Below, in pieces: positions 1-7,470 of a stretch of DNA of 12,958 nt. Under the pieces are notes generated by a model. The model was not told where the DNA came from, searched no databases, and worked only from the letters and a program-made list of their open reading frames with translations. Source of the DNA: Prevotella sp. Its GTDB lineage: Bacteria; Bacteroidota; Bacteroidia; Bacteroidales; Bacteroidaceae. The stretch spans positions 1 through 12,958 of the forward strand of contig JAILAA010000039.1 of NCBI GenBank assembly GCA_024681875.1, given 5' to 3'. Numbering within the stretch: position 1 is the stretch's first letter; every line of letters starts with the position of its first letter. The translations under genes were made by a program, and so were the position numbers.

Positions 1-791
1 ACGAGCAGAGCGGCCAGACCATCATCAGCGGTATGGGCGAGCTGCACCTCGACATCATCATCGACCGCCTGAAGCGCGAGTTCAAGGTGGAGTGCAACCA
101 GGGCAAGCCCCAGGTGAACTACAAGGAGGCCATTACCAAGACCGTGGAGATTGACGAGACCTACAAGAAGCAGTCGGGCGGTCGCGGTAAGTATGCCAAG
201 ATGCTCGTGCAGGTTGGCCCCGTCGACGAAGACTACGACCTGAAGAACAACCCCGGCCTGCAGTTCGTCAACGAGGTGAAGGGCGGCAATATTCCTAAGG
301 AATTCATCCCCAGCATCCAGAAGGGCTTCGAGGCTGCCATGAAGAATGGTATCCTCGGTGGCTATCCCCTCGACTCACTGAAGGTGACCGTCGTCGATGG
401 TGGCTTCCACCCCGTCGACTCCGACCAGCTATCATTCGAGATTGCTGCCCAGATGGCTTACAAGGAGGCTTGCGCCAAGGCTAAGCCTGTACTGATGGAG
501 CCCATCATGAAGCTCGAGGTGGTGACACCCGAGGAGAACATGGGTGACGTCATCGGCGACCTGAACAAGCGTCGTGGCCAGGTGGAAGGCATGGAAGAGA
601 GCCGCAGCGGCGCCCGCGTCGTGAAGGCCCAGGTGCCCCTGTCGGAGATGTTCGGCTATGTCACCGCTCTGCGTACCATCACTTCAGGCCGTGCTACCAG
701 CTCTATGGAGTACGACCACCACGCACCGCTCTCCAGCGCTCTCGCCAAGGCTGTGCTTGAGGAGGTGAAGGGTCGTGCCGACTTGGTGTAA
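1..791 (+). CDS. fusA: Elongation factor G, C-terminal part (5' end outside window)
   Basis: This is the C-terminal 262 codons of the translational GTPase EF-G, which drives tRNA-mRNA translocation on the ribosome and acts with RRF in recycling. The frame is open from base 3, with no start in the window, and ends with TAA at 789-791. The GTPase domain is missing to the left. What remains covers the end of domain III ([18 protein letters not shown]), domain IV ([28 protein letters not shown]) and domain V ([49 protein letters not shown]). The protein resembles the EF-G of Bacteroides closely across its length, including the C-terminal [12 protein letters not shown]. Full-length family members have about 700 residues. 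A repeat array and an intrinsic terminator follow directly, so transcription of the upstream str-type operon probably ends here. Confidence 0.97.
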   Translation, partial: EQSGQTIISGMGELHLDIIIDRLKREFKVECNQGKPQVNYKEAITKTVEIDETYKKQSGGRGKYAKMLVQVGPVDEDYDLKNNPGLQFVNEVKGGNIPKEFIPSIQKGFEAAMKNGILGGYPLDSLKVTVVDGGFHPVDSDQLSFEIAAQMAYKEACAKAKPVLMEPIMKLEVVTPEENMGDVIGDLNKRRGQVEGMEESRSGARVVKAQVPLSEMFGYVTALRTITSGRATSSMEYDHHAPLSSALAKAVLEEVKGRADLV

Positions 792-804
792 GAAGTCGTT
801 TGAC

Positions 805-868
805 ACGTAATGACGTGATGACGTTATAACGGAATAACGGTATAACGGAATAACGGAATAACGATAAT
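805..868. repeat. 8-bp tandem repeat array (8 units)
   Basis: Eight consecutive 8-bp units begin at 805, 813, 821, 829, 837, 845, 853 and 861, and every one starts with ACG. The first two are ACGTAATG and ACGTGATG. The later units centre on ACGGAATA, with three exact copies at 829, 845 and 853 and one-base variants between. The array lies between the fusA stop codon and its terminator, so it is transcribed as part of the 3' untranslated region. Unit drift from one end to the other suggests growth by slippage. Its function is unknown. Confidence 0.85.
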
Positions 869-869
869 A

Positions 870-907
870 ACTCCCGGAATCGTTTTCTTGCGATTTCGGG
901 AGTTTTT
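870..907 (+). terminator. Intrinsic terminator of fusA
   Basis: The left arm CTCCCGGAATCG (871-882) pairs with CGATTTCGGGAG (891-902), giving 12 pairs with a single G-U wobble, around an 8-nt loop. A run of five T follows at 903-907. A further A-T pair (870/903) can extend the stem. The position 79 bp after the fusA stop fits the end of the upstream ribosomal/EF-G transcript. Confidence 0.9.
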
Positions 908-964
908 GTGTGCGCCTCACACATTTTTTTATGACCAACCATAAAAAAATAGCCAGATAAATGT

Positions 965-992
965 GTTGAATTCAAAGAAAAGTGTAACTTTG
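965..992 (+). promoter_or_regulatory. Candidate Bacteroidetes promoter for the sensor kinase gene
   Basis: TAACTTTG at 985-992 matches the Bacteroidetes -7 box TAnnTTTG exactly. The only -33-like sequence is GTTG at 965-968, 16 nt upstream, which is shorter than the usual 18-21 nt, so the -33 part is weak. Transcription would start near 1000 and leave a leader of about 37 nt before the ATG at 1037. The site lies downstream of the fusA terminator, as expected for an independent transcription unit. Confidence 0.55.
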
Positions 993-1036
993 CAAATTGG
1001 AATGATACTACTGGCTTTAAACAACTGCATTAGATA

Positions 1037-3094
1037 ATGACGAGGCTAACCAAAATATTGATGCTGCTGATATTAGTGGCTGTCTGCGGATGTACTGACC
1101 GCAAACAGCTGCCGACTATCGGCTCCGGAGGATTTAACGATGCCGAAGGCTTCAACCGTGCCGACTCCATCGTCTCAACCATTGGCGATGCGCGAAATAA
1201 CCACGAGCGTGTGCTGGCTGTCATCGACAGTCTCGAACAGAAAGGCGAGCTCTCGTTGGCGAAGACCATCTTCTATCGTACCATCACCTACAACCTGATG
1301 GGCCAGCGCAGCACCTCGCTACGGCTATACGCCCAGCTGAGCAGCATCGACATGAACGACATCAAAACGGAGGCCGACCTCGACGCCTACCTCTATTCAT
1401 ATCACAACTATGTGCGCCTGCTCTGCGAGATGAAGCGCTACGACCGTGCACTGCGCGAGGCCTACGCCGCCGACCGCAAGCTGAAGGCTGCGGGCTACGA
1501 CGCATTTGCCGACCATCACGACATCGCCCAGACTATAGGCGAGTGCCAGCTCTACTTAGGGCAGACCGACCTGGCCGCCCAGAGCTTCCAAAAGGCACTG
1601 CAGGGCGTGCACACCCGTCTGACTACACATCACGACGCATTAGACTTCCGCGAGTGTCAGAAATGCATGAACGCCATCGTCAAGGCATACATGCAAACCG
1701 GCCGCTATGCTGAAGCTACTCCATGGATAGAGGTACAAGACTCGCTCTATGCTGAAGTCGATGCACATCCGCAGCGCGACTCTGTGTTCTTGGACGAGAT
1801 GAAGGCCGACATCTGCTACAGCAAGGCCTTATTGGCCCATGCCCAGGGACGTACTGCCGATGCCGAGCGCGCCTTCAACGACTATCAGTCGACACAGACG
1901 GCTCAGCAGTTGGGCCACATTATCAACAGCAACGAGTATCTGCTGCTGACGCACCGCTATGAGGAGGCTGCACGCAACTACGAACAGCTGGACCATTTTC
2001 TGAAGTCGGGCGGCTACAAGGCCGACTTCGAGAACTTCGGACTCTTCATGATACCCAAATTCCGCGCCAATCTGCTGGCAGGACACATCGACTCAGCCCT
2101 GCACATAGCCACGATTGTAGCCGAATACTATGATACGGCACTCGTCCGGCAGCGAAGAATCGATTCCGACCTGCTGACCACCTTCTACGACACCGAGGGC
2201 AAGGAACGCCAGATAGCTGAGCAACGCGCCGAACTGTCGCAGCAGCGCCTGCTCACAGTAATTATCGCCATGGCCGTATTCTTCATCTTCCTCTTCATCT
2301 ATACCATACAGCGACGCAAGGCATACAAGAGGCTCGATGTCACCAACCGCCAACTCGTTATTGCCAACGAAAAGGCCATGGAGTCGTCACGCATGAAGAC
2401 AAACTTCATCAGGCAGATATCCCATGAGGTACGCACACCGCTCAACATCATCTCAGGATTCACGCAGGTGCTGGCTGCACCTGACATAAAGATAGACAAC
2501 GACGAACTGCAGGACATCAGTCGACAAATCATGGAGAACAGCGAGCGCATCACCCTTTTGATTGACAAGATGCTTGAACTCAGCCAAGTGAACAGTCATA
2601 CCGACATCGAGCGCAACGACACGGTACATCCTACCGATATCACCTCACTGGCCATCACCTTGAGCGGCATCCGCGAGGCAGATCATCTGCAGTTGCAGCA
2701 GCAGTCGTCGCCACAGGCCGACCAAGTCACTATCGTCACCAACCAAAAGTCGGCTGCCAAGGCGCTGGCACTATTACTTAGCAATGCCGTGAAATTCACC
2801 CAGCCCATGGCGCTCAAGGACAGTATGTCAGGCCAAAAGCAACGTGTCACGCTGAGCATCGATGTAACGCAGACGCAAGTGGCCTTCACTGTTGAAGATA
2901 CCGGCATCGGCGTTCCACCCGAGCAGGCCGAAAACATCTTCAGCGAGTTTGTGAAGCTCGACGAGTTTACCGACGGCACAGGCATCGGCCTTTCAATTGC
3001 CCGAATAATGGTCCGCCAATTGGGTGGCGACATCGTCCTTGACACATCCTACACCGACGGTGCCCGCTTCGTGATGACACTGTCCAGGAAATAA
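1037..3094 (+). CDS. TPR-containing membrane sensor histidine kinase
   Basis: This 685-residue protein is a two-component sensor kinase that autophosphorylates on His in response to a periplasmic signal not known here. Residues 1-19 form a signal sequence with a lipobox-like VCGC (Cys19), so the N-terminus may be lipidated. Residues about 45-390 are helical and TPR-like (for example 133-150, 175-190, 216-232, 262-285, 301-320) and should lie in the periplasm. One membrane helix spans about 405-424. The cytoplasmic part has a coiled linker, an H-box ISHEVRTPLN (His463), an N-box with Asn583, a G1 box DTGIGVP (Asp621) and a G2 box GTGIGLSIAR (647-656), so all catalytic motifs are intact. No receiver domain or adjacent response regulator gene is seen, so it is an orphan kinase within this window. 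It ends 29 bp before the secreted phosphatase gene and could be co-transcribed with it. TPR sensor kinases of this type are common in Bacteroidetes. Confidence 0.9.
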   Translation: MTRLTKILMLLILVAVCGCTDRKQLPTIGSGGFNDAEGFNRADSIVSTIGDARNNHERVLAVIDSLEQKGELSLAKTIFYRTITYNLMGQRSTSLRLYAQLSSIDMNDIKTEADLDAYLYSYHNYVRLLCEMKRYDRALREAYAADRKLKAAGYDAFADHHDIAQTIGECQLYLGQTDLAAQSFQKALQGVHTRLTTHHDALDFRECQKCMNAIVKAYMQTGRYAEATPWIEVQDSLYAEVDAHPQRDSVFLDEMKADICYSKALLAHAQGRTADAERAFNDYQSTQTAQQLGHIINSNEYLLLTHRYEEAARNYEQLDHFLKSGGYKADFENFGLFMIPKFRANLLAGHIDSALHIATIVAEYYDTALVRQRRIDSDLLTTFYDTEGKERQIAEQRAELSQQRLLTVIIAMAVFFIFLFIYTIQRRKAYKRLDVTNRQLVIANEKAMESSRMKTNFIRQISHEVRTPLNIISGFTQVLAAPDIKIDNDELQDISRQIMENSERITLLIDKMLELSQVNSHTDIERNDTVHPTDITSLAITLSGIREADHLQLQQQSSPQADQVTIVTNQKSAAKALALLLSNAVKFTQPMALKDSMSGQKQRVTLSIDVTQTQVAFTVEDTGIGVPPEQAENIFSEFVKLDEFTDGTGIGLSIARIMVRQLGGDIVLDTSYTDGARFVMTLSRK

Positions 3095-3123
3095 AGCAAC
3101 TTAAAACATATTTTATTATTGAC

Positions 3124-3366
3124 ATGAAAAAGATAAGACTTGCCCTTTTGGCTTTGATTGCATTTTGTGCCACTGCATTGAATGCAGCCCTGCCCGCTAA
3201 CGGCGTTACAGGCTATCTGTACAATCCTGCCACAGGAAAGTTCCTTAGTCATGGCGTGACCTCTGTCTCCAACAGCGGCGCCAAGGTGGACAACTACGGC
3301 GTTCCCGTAGAGATCAAGAATGAGGGGAGCAGCGTCAGTGAGTTCTCTGACGCCACCTACAACTAA
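3124..3366 (+). CDS. N-terminal fragment of secreted phosphatase gene, ended by an in-frame TAA
   Basis: These 80 codons start at ATG 3124. They begin with a clear Sec signal peptide, a Lys-rich start (MKKIR) followed by a hydrophobic core to about residue 20, with likely cleavage near ALNA-ALP. The mature part (GYLYNPATGKFLSHG) resembles the start of the ricin-like beta-trefoil or lectin-like modules found in Bacteroidales surface proteins. The frame stops at TAA 3364-3366. It then continues open in the same frame, with no shift, into the 1,307-codon reading frame that follows. The residues after the stop (IRFQMADYYGRYLRVV) read as the natural continuation of the same module. The fragment is therefore best seen as the 5' part of one interrupted gene and not as a separate small secreted protein. 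A sequencing error at this base would give the same picture. Confidence 0.75.
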   Translation: MKKIRLALLALIAFCATALNAALPANGVTGYLYNPATGKFLSHGVTSVSNSGAKVDNYGVPVEIKNEGSSVSEFSDATYN

Positions 3367-3378
3367 ATCCGTTTCCAA

Positions 3379-6300
3379 ATGGCCGACTACTACGGGCGTT
3401 ATTTGAGGGTTGTTGCCAATGGCCTTGACTGCGCTGGTACGTCCTACCACAAATGGGCGGTGACGGAAGTGTCAGGGGGCATTGTCCTGAGATGTATCTA
3501 CAATCCCAGCCAAATTGGCTATGCCACCCAGGGCTATTATGTGGCAATCAACGCCGACGGCGGCCTCGTGCTGGTGGAAGGTCTTGCAAATGCCGCAGTG
3601 TGGCAGTTCGTAGATGCCGCCACGCAGAAGAGCATCGTAGCCAATGCCGCCAATGCCCGACTCGCCGCCATCGCCACGAGTGCTGGCCTGACCGCGACGA
3701 ACCAAAGTGAACTGGAGACCGCCATTGCCTCTATGACCTCTATGGACAAGACCAGCGAAATCAGCAACCCCACGATGTTCGAGAACACCACAGGTTGGAC
3801 GGTGAACAACATTCAGGGAACAGCCATAAATAATGGCAGCTACAGAATTCAGAATGCTGCCGGCGGTCAGTCGATGACCACCCAGACGGTGACCGGCTTG
3901 CCGGCCGGCTTGTACAAGGTGACGGTTCAGTCGTTCTACCGTGCTTCTGTCTTGGATCGTTGCGCGACCTTTGGCAATAACGGCTATACGTTCTCGAACG
4001 CCTACTTCAAGGCCAACGACAACGAGGTGCTCATTAAGGACTGGTACGAAATCAGCACCGACAATCATTCAAAGCCTACATCGCGCAGCCAGATCAGCGA
4101 TGACTATGACGAGAATCCGAAATATACTAATACTGTATACACCTACGTGGGTAGCGATGGCAAGCTCGACCTGACCATCGCCGTGCCCAGTTTCTCCGCT
4201 GGCGACTATCCCAACTGGATCTGCTTCAACAACGTGAAGCTGACCTACTATTTCAATGCCGAGGATCTCACGGCCTACGAGGGTATGCTCGCCTCCGCCG
4301 TCGCTGTCGCCAATGCTGTGACCCCGCTGCCCAACCAGGCTGCCACCGACCTCCAGGACATCGTGTCTGCAAACAACAAGACCTATACCACCAGTGCAGA
4401 CTATCAGACAGCCATCAATGCCATTGAGGACGCCACCACCTTGGCACAGTCTGCGTCAGCTGCCTATGCGGAGTATCTGACAATGAAGGCAAAAATTGAG
4501 GCAATGCGCAACCAAGACGTTTACACCGATGAGGGCGATGCAGCGAGCGCTCTTACTACGGCAGTAAGCAACGTAGACGACGCCATCCAGATAGCTACGT
4601 TGGAAGAAGCCACTGCAACCATCACCACGCAGAAAACAGCGCTCTGGAGCGCCACTCTTACATTCATGAAGAGCGTGACCATCAATGAAGGAGCAGGCTT
4701 CGACCTTACTTGGATGATTCAAGATGCCGACTTCAGCGACTCGAATTACAAGAACTATTGGACCGAGACGCTGGCTTCCTCAACCACCGTCGGTGTGACG
4801 AATGGGGTCATGCGCTACTACAACAGCTCGTTCGACCTCTCACAGACGTTGCCTTACACGCTGCCCGCCGGAGCCTACCGCATGAAGGTAGACGGCTTTG
4901 AGCGTACCAACGACCCAATGGACACGGCATGGGCCGACTACCAGGCGGGCAATAGCATCGTCACTGGCACGCTCTACCTCAACAACAACGAGCAGCTCAT
5001 CATGAACCTCTTCGACGTGCAAAGTGTGACAAGCAGCAGCCTCGGCGGTGTAACGCCCGACGGTGCTTCATTCTACGTGGCTAACGGCAGCGGAGCAGCC
5101 AACAATTACCTTGCAAACGGCTACTATCCGAACACGCTCATTGCCGTGCTGGCCAACGATGCCGCCGTCACCATCGGCTACCGCTGCGCCAACGCGAAGG
5201 CTTGGACTTGCGTAGATAACTTTAAACTAGAATATATCGGCGAAGCGCCGCAAGTGACTATCAACGTCAAAGCCGACGAGCTCACGCGCCTCTGCGTTCC
5301 GTTCACGCTCGATGTCAGCGACGAGAATGTGGACGAACTCTACGCCGTTGGCGGTGTGTATGAAGAACGTGCTCAAATTTATCCCGTCAACACCGTTGCC
5401 CCTGGCACACCTTGCGTGGTCAAGTTCAACTCAGACACCAACAGTGCTACGATGGAGCAGTCCTTGGGCAGCAACAAGCAGTTCATCTTGCCCTGGTACG
5501 ATGGTATGCTGGTGAGCGATGTGAGCAATTATACTTGGTTGTACTGCTCTGGGACGGCTTCTATCCCCATTACCGCCTTTAACGTGCTCGACAGCTGGGA
5601 TATGCAGTTCGAGGTTAACCTGGAGAACGCTGCCGCCCGCAAATACCTTGCCAACGTAACCTATACAGGGGCCAGTGATGAGTCGGAGGTGGCACAGTAC
5701 AACGTAGCTCCTCCCGTCCGCCGTGACATTCCCAATGCCGTGATGATTCCCGTGCCCGCATTCGAGACCGCCACTGCCACCCTGTTTTTGCGCGACTTCC
5801 GCGACGATCTGTTAGCCGAGGTCACAGTGAACCAGGGCGAGACGGCGGCTTATCTCTATAACCTCCTGCCACAAGAGTCATACAGCTATGAAATCTATGA
5901 TGAAGAATCCATTATAATCTCTGAGGGTCGGTTTAACACCACCGGACGTCTCCGTATGGTCTATGCCCCGTCGGCCTATAATATCCGCGACCTTGGTGGC
6001 AAGCTGACACAGGACGGCCAACGCACCACCTATGGCCACCTGTTCCGCGGTTCCACACTGAATGGCTATGTCAATTGTACAGACGAAGACCTTCAGCGTC
6101 TGCGTGACCTCGGCGTAGGCGGTGAGATAGACCTCCGCTGGAAGGCCGACTACGACAAGGATCAGGGCTGCGGCACGTCGGCCTTCGGATTTGATGAAGA
6201 CTACTACTTCGCCGCAGCGAACGACTATACGGCCACTAACCTCAATGAGAGTGGAACGCAACAGCGCCTGAAGGAAGAGTTCGACTTCATCCTCAATCAC

Positions 6301-7302
6301 TTCCGTCAGGACAAGGGCGTCTATTTCCATTGTGCATGGGGTGCCGACCGTACAGGTTTGCTAGCCTTCCTGCTTGAGGGTGTGCTGGGTGTCACCCTCG
6401 ACGAGATTTACAAGGACTATGAGCTGACTTCGTTCTCGGCTGCTCCTGGAGCCACGAACCGTCTGAAGTCAGCCTTCCAGGACCGCATCGATGTCATCTT
6501 GGCACTGGAGGGAACAACGCTGCGCGATAAGTTTGAAAACTACTTCATCAACCAGCTCGGCATTTCATCAGACGACATTGCTTATTTCCGCAGTGTCATG
6601 CTTGAGCTTTGTTTATTTGATGACTCCGACAATAACGAGGACATCATTAATAAGTTCAATAATACTTGGTGCAACATCACTCTCAAGGGGCGCACCTTCT
6701 ATCAAGACGGCAAATGGAACACCGTCTGTCTGCCCTTCGACGTAACGCTGGCCGACTCGCCCCTTGCTGACGCCACTGCCAAGTCCCTTGAAAACGCTAC
6801 CATTACTGGCACCACCGTCAGGCTGACCTTCGGCGATGCCGTGGAAACGCTCGAAGCGGGCACACCGTATATCATTAAATGGAAAGACTTAGGGGAGAAT
6901 GCCAGAATCATTAACCCCGTCTTCAAGAACGTATACATTGACACAACAAAAAGGAATTTTAGGAATGACAACGTAGCGTTCAATGGCTACTACGACGCCT
7001 TCTACATTGACGAGTCCCTATCCTATTCTAATCTCTACTACATGACCGCTAATAGTATACTGATTCGCACGGGAGAACCACGTATAATGAAAGCCTTCCG
7101 CGCATACTTCCTATTCTCGGAAGACGCTCTAGAGTCGAGAGAAATAGTGATTGACTTCGGTGACAGCGATAGCACAGGCCTGACAACCGTGGGTGTCAAC
7201 GACAAGGATGGAGCATGGTATACTACGGCTGGCGTGAGGATTGCACAACCCACCCAGAAGGGCATATATGTGAAAAACGGACGCAAGACAGTGATTAGGT
7301 AA
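3379..7302 (+). CDS. Multidomain tyrosine phosphatase-like surface protein (main part of interrupted gene)
   Basis: This stretch encodes 1,307 residues from ATG 3379; the open frame itself begins at 3367, just after the in-frame stop. Domains in order: the rest of a lectin-like module (about 1-115), a jelly-roll-like module (131-292), a helical linker (296-430), a second jelly-roll-like module (448-620), a beta domain with LCVPF (625-780) and an Fn3-like segment (797-856). Then comes a PF13350-type phosphatase domain (about 857-1075) with NIRDLGG (868-874), DLR (918-920) and the P-loop HCAWGADRTG (984-993; nucleophile Cys985, Arg991). A C-terminal Prevotella-type beta domain (GKWNTVCLPFDV, 1111-1122) and a sorting-like tail (AWYTTAG, GIYVKNGRKTVIR) end the protein. 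It should hydrolyse phosphate monoesters, with phosphotyrosine, phosphoinositide or another substrate undecided. Started at 3379 it has no signal peptide, so export requires the upstream fragment. Confidence 0.8.
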   Translation: MADYYGRYLRVVANGLDCAGTSYHKWAVTEVSGGIVLRCIYNPSQIGYATQGYYVAINADGGLVLVEGLANAAVWQFVDAATQKSIVANAANARLAAIATSAGLTATNQSELETAIASMTSMDKTSEISNPTMFENTTGWTVNNIQGTAINNGSYRIQNAAGGQSMTTQTVTGLPAGLYKVTVQSFYRASVLDRCATFGNNGYTFSNAYFKANDNEVLIKDWYEISTDNHSKPTSRSQISDDYDENPKYTNTVYTYVGSDGKLDLTIAVPSFSAGDYPNWICFNNVKLTYYFNAEDLTAYEGMLASAVAVANAVTPLPNQAATDLQDIVSANNKTYTTSADYQTAINAIEDATTLAQSASAAYAEYLTMKAKIEAMRNQDVYTDEGDAASALTTAVSNVDDAIQIATLEEATATITTQKTALWSATLTFMKSVTINEGAGFDLTWMIQDADFSDSNYKNYWTETLASSTTVGVTNGVMRYYNSSFDLSQTLPYTLPAGAYRMKVDGFERTNDPMDTAWADYQAGNSIVTGTLYLNNNEQLIMNLFDVQSVTSSSLGGVTPDGASFYVANGSGAANNYLANGYYPNTLIAVLANDAAVTIGYRCANAKAWTCVDNFKLEYIGEAPQVTINVKADELTRLCVPFTLDVSDENVDELYAVGGVYEERAQIYPVNTVAPGTPCVVKFNSDTNSATMEQSLGSNKQFILPWYDGMLVSDVSNYTWLYCSGTASIPITAFNVLDSWDMQFEVNLENAAARKYLANVTYTGASDESEVAQYNVAPPVRRDIPNAVMIPVPAFETATATLFLRDFRDDLLAEVTVNQGETAAYLYNLLPQESYSYEIYDEESIIISEGRFNTTGRLRMVYAPSAYNIRDLGGKLTQDGQRTTYGHLFRGSTLNGYVNCTDEDLQRLRDLGVGGEIDLRWKADYDKDQGCGTSAFGFDEDYYFAAANDYTATNLNESGTQQRLKEEFDFILNHFRQDKGVYFHCAWGADRTGLLAFLLEGVLGVTLDEIYKDYELTSFSAAPGATNRLKSAFQDRIDVILALEGTTLRDKFENYFINQLGISSDDIAYFRSVMLELCLFDDSDNNEDIINKFNNTWCNITLKGRTFYQDGKWNTVCLPFDVTLADSPLADATAKSLENATITGTTVRLTFGDAVETLEAGTPYIIKWKDLGENARIINPVFKNVYIDTTKRNFRNDNVAFNGYYDAFYIDESLSYSNLYYMTANSILIRTGEPRIMKAFRAYFLFSEDALESREIVIDFGDSDSTGLTTVGVNDKDGAWYTTAGVRIAQPTQKGIYVKNGRKTVIR
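6331..6351 (+). other. Phosphatase catalytic P-loop codons (C-x5-R)
   Basis: These seven codons encode C-A-W-G-A-D-R, the CX5R loop of cysteine-based phosphatases, preceded by His and followed by Thr-Gly. Cys is the nucleophile and Arg binds phosphate. The Asp before the Arg is conserved in the PF13350 group. Mycobacterial and listerial relatives usually have Lys before that Asp (GKDRTG), while this protein has Ala. Confidence 0.8.
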
Positions 7303-7341
7303 TTAAAAAATCTTAAATATTCTGGCATTTAATCCTGCGAA

Positions 7342-7373
7342 ATTGTTTAAGTCATCCATAATTCGTACCTTTG
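7342..7373 (+). promoter_or_regulatory. Bacteroidetes promoter of rpsJ
   Basis: TACCTTTG at 7366-7373 is an exact TAnnTTTG -7 box. ATTG at 7342-7345 is a one-mismatch -33 box (consensus TTTG), 20 nt upstream, which is the expected spacing. Initiation near 7380 would give a leader of about 90 nt. This promoter means rpsJ does not depend on read-through from the two genes upstream. Confidence 0.8.
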
Positions 7374-7380
7374 CAGCCCG

Positions 7381-7470
7381 TAATAGAGAAAGCACGTCTG
7401 CCGTTGAGCAAATGACTCTTTAGCGGCAGCCGGATATCATTAAAAAACAATAAAAATTAAAAATTAAAAA
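7381..7470 (+). promoter_or_regulatory. Structured 5' leader of rpsJ
   Basis: The roughly 90-nt untranslated region holds a hairpin. CTGCCG (7398-7403) pairs with CGGCAG (7424-7429), extended inward by a T-G and a T-A pair, and an inner GAG (7406-7408) can pair with CTC (7416-7418). CCGG follows the stem directly, then an A-rich tract runs to the start codon. Ribosomal protein operons are often regulated by their products binding such leaders. No match to a named leader family can be asserted from sight, and no T-run follows the hairpin, so it is not an intrinsic terminator. Confidence 0.45.

Larger units (their letters stand above)
3124..7302 (+). pseudogene. Secreted multidomain phosphatase gene interrupted by a nonsense codon
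   Basis: The two reading frames 3124-3366 and 3379-7302 share one frame and one conceptual product of 1,392 codons including the TAA at 3364-3366. With that codon restored, for example as AAA (Lys) or CAA (Gln) by one base change, the product has a signal peptide, a complete lectin-like module, a phosphatase domain and a C-terminal sorting-like tail. The remaining 1,300+ codons contain no other stop or frameshift, which argues for a very recent mutation or a base-call error. Other genes here, including fusA, the kinase and lptD, use TAA as a normal stop, so a reassigned code is not supported. Confidence 0.6.

Noticed and set aside
805..868. Possible CRISPR array
   Set aside because: Units are 8 bp and contiguous without spacers, and no cas genes are present.
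684..975. Two minus-strand frames of 84 and 90 codons across the fusA end and repeat array
   Set aside because: Their SVIPLYRYSVI-like product is just the translated 8-bp repeat, and they overlap the fusA coding end and terminator.
3095..3123. Separate promoter between the kinase and the phosphatase genes
   Set aside because: The 29 bp are AT-rich but contain no TAnnTTTG box.
3364..3366. Programmed readthrough or recoding of TAA as a sense codon
   Set aside because: fusA, the kinase gene and lptD end at TAA in normal positions, no stimulatory structure is evident, and Sec or Pyl would use TGA or TAG.
3472..4068. Minus-strand 198-codon frame inside the phosphatase gene
   Set aside because: It is a shadow of the plus-strand gene, with no recognisable motif and no promoter or start context.
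7398..7433. rpsJ leader hairpin as an intrinsic terminator or attenuator
   Set aside because: No T-run follows the stem; the sequence after it is CCGG and then A-rich.
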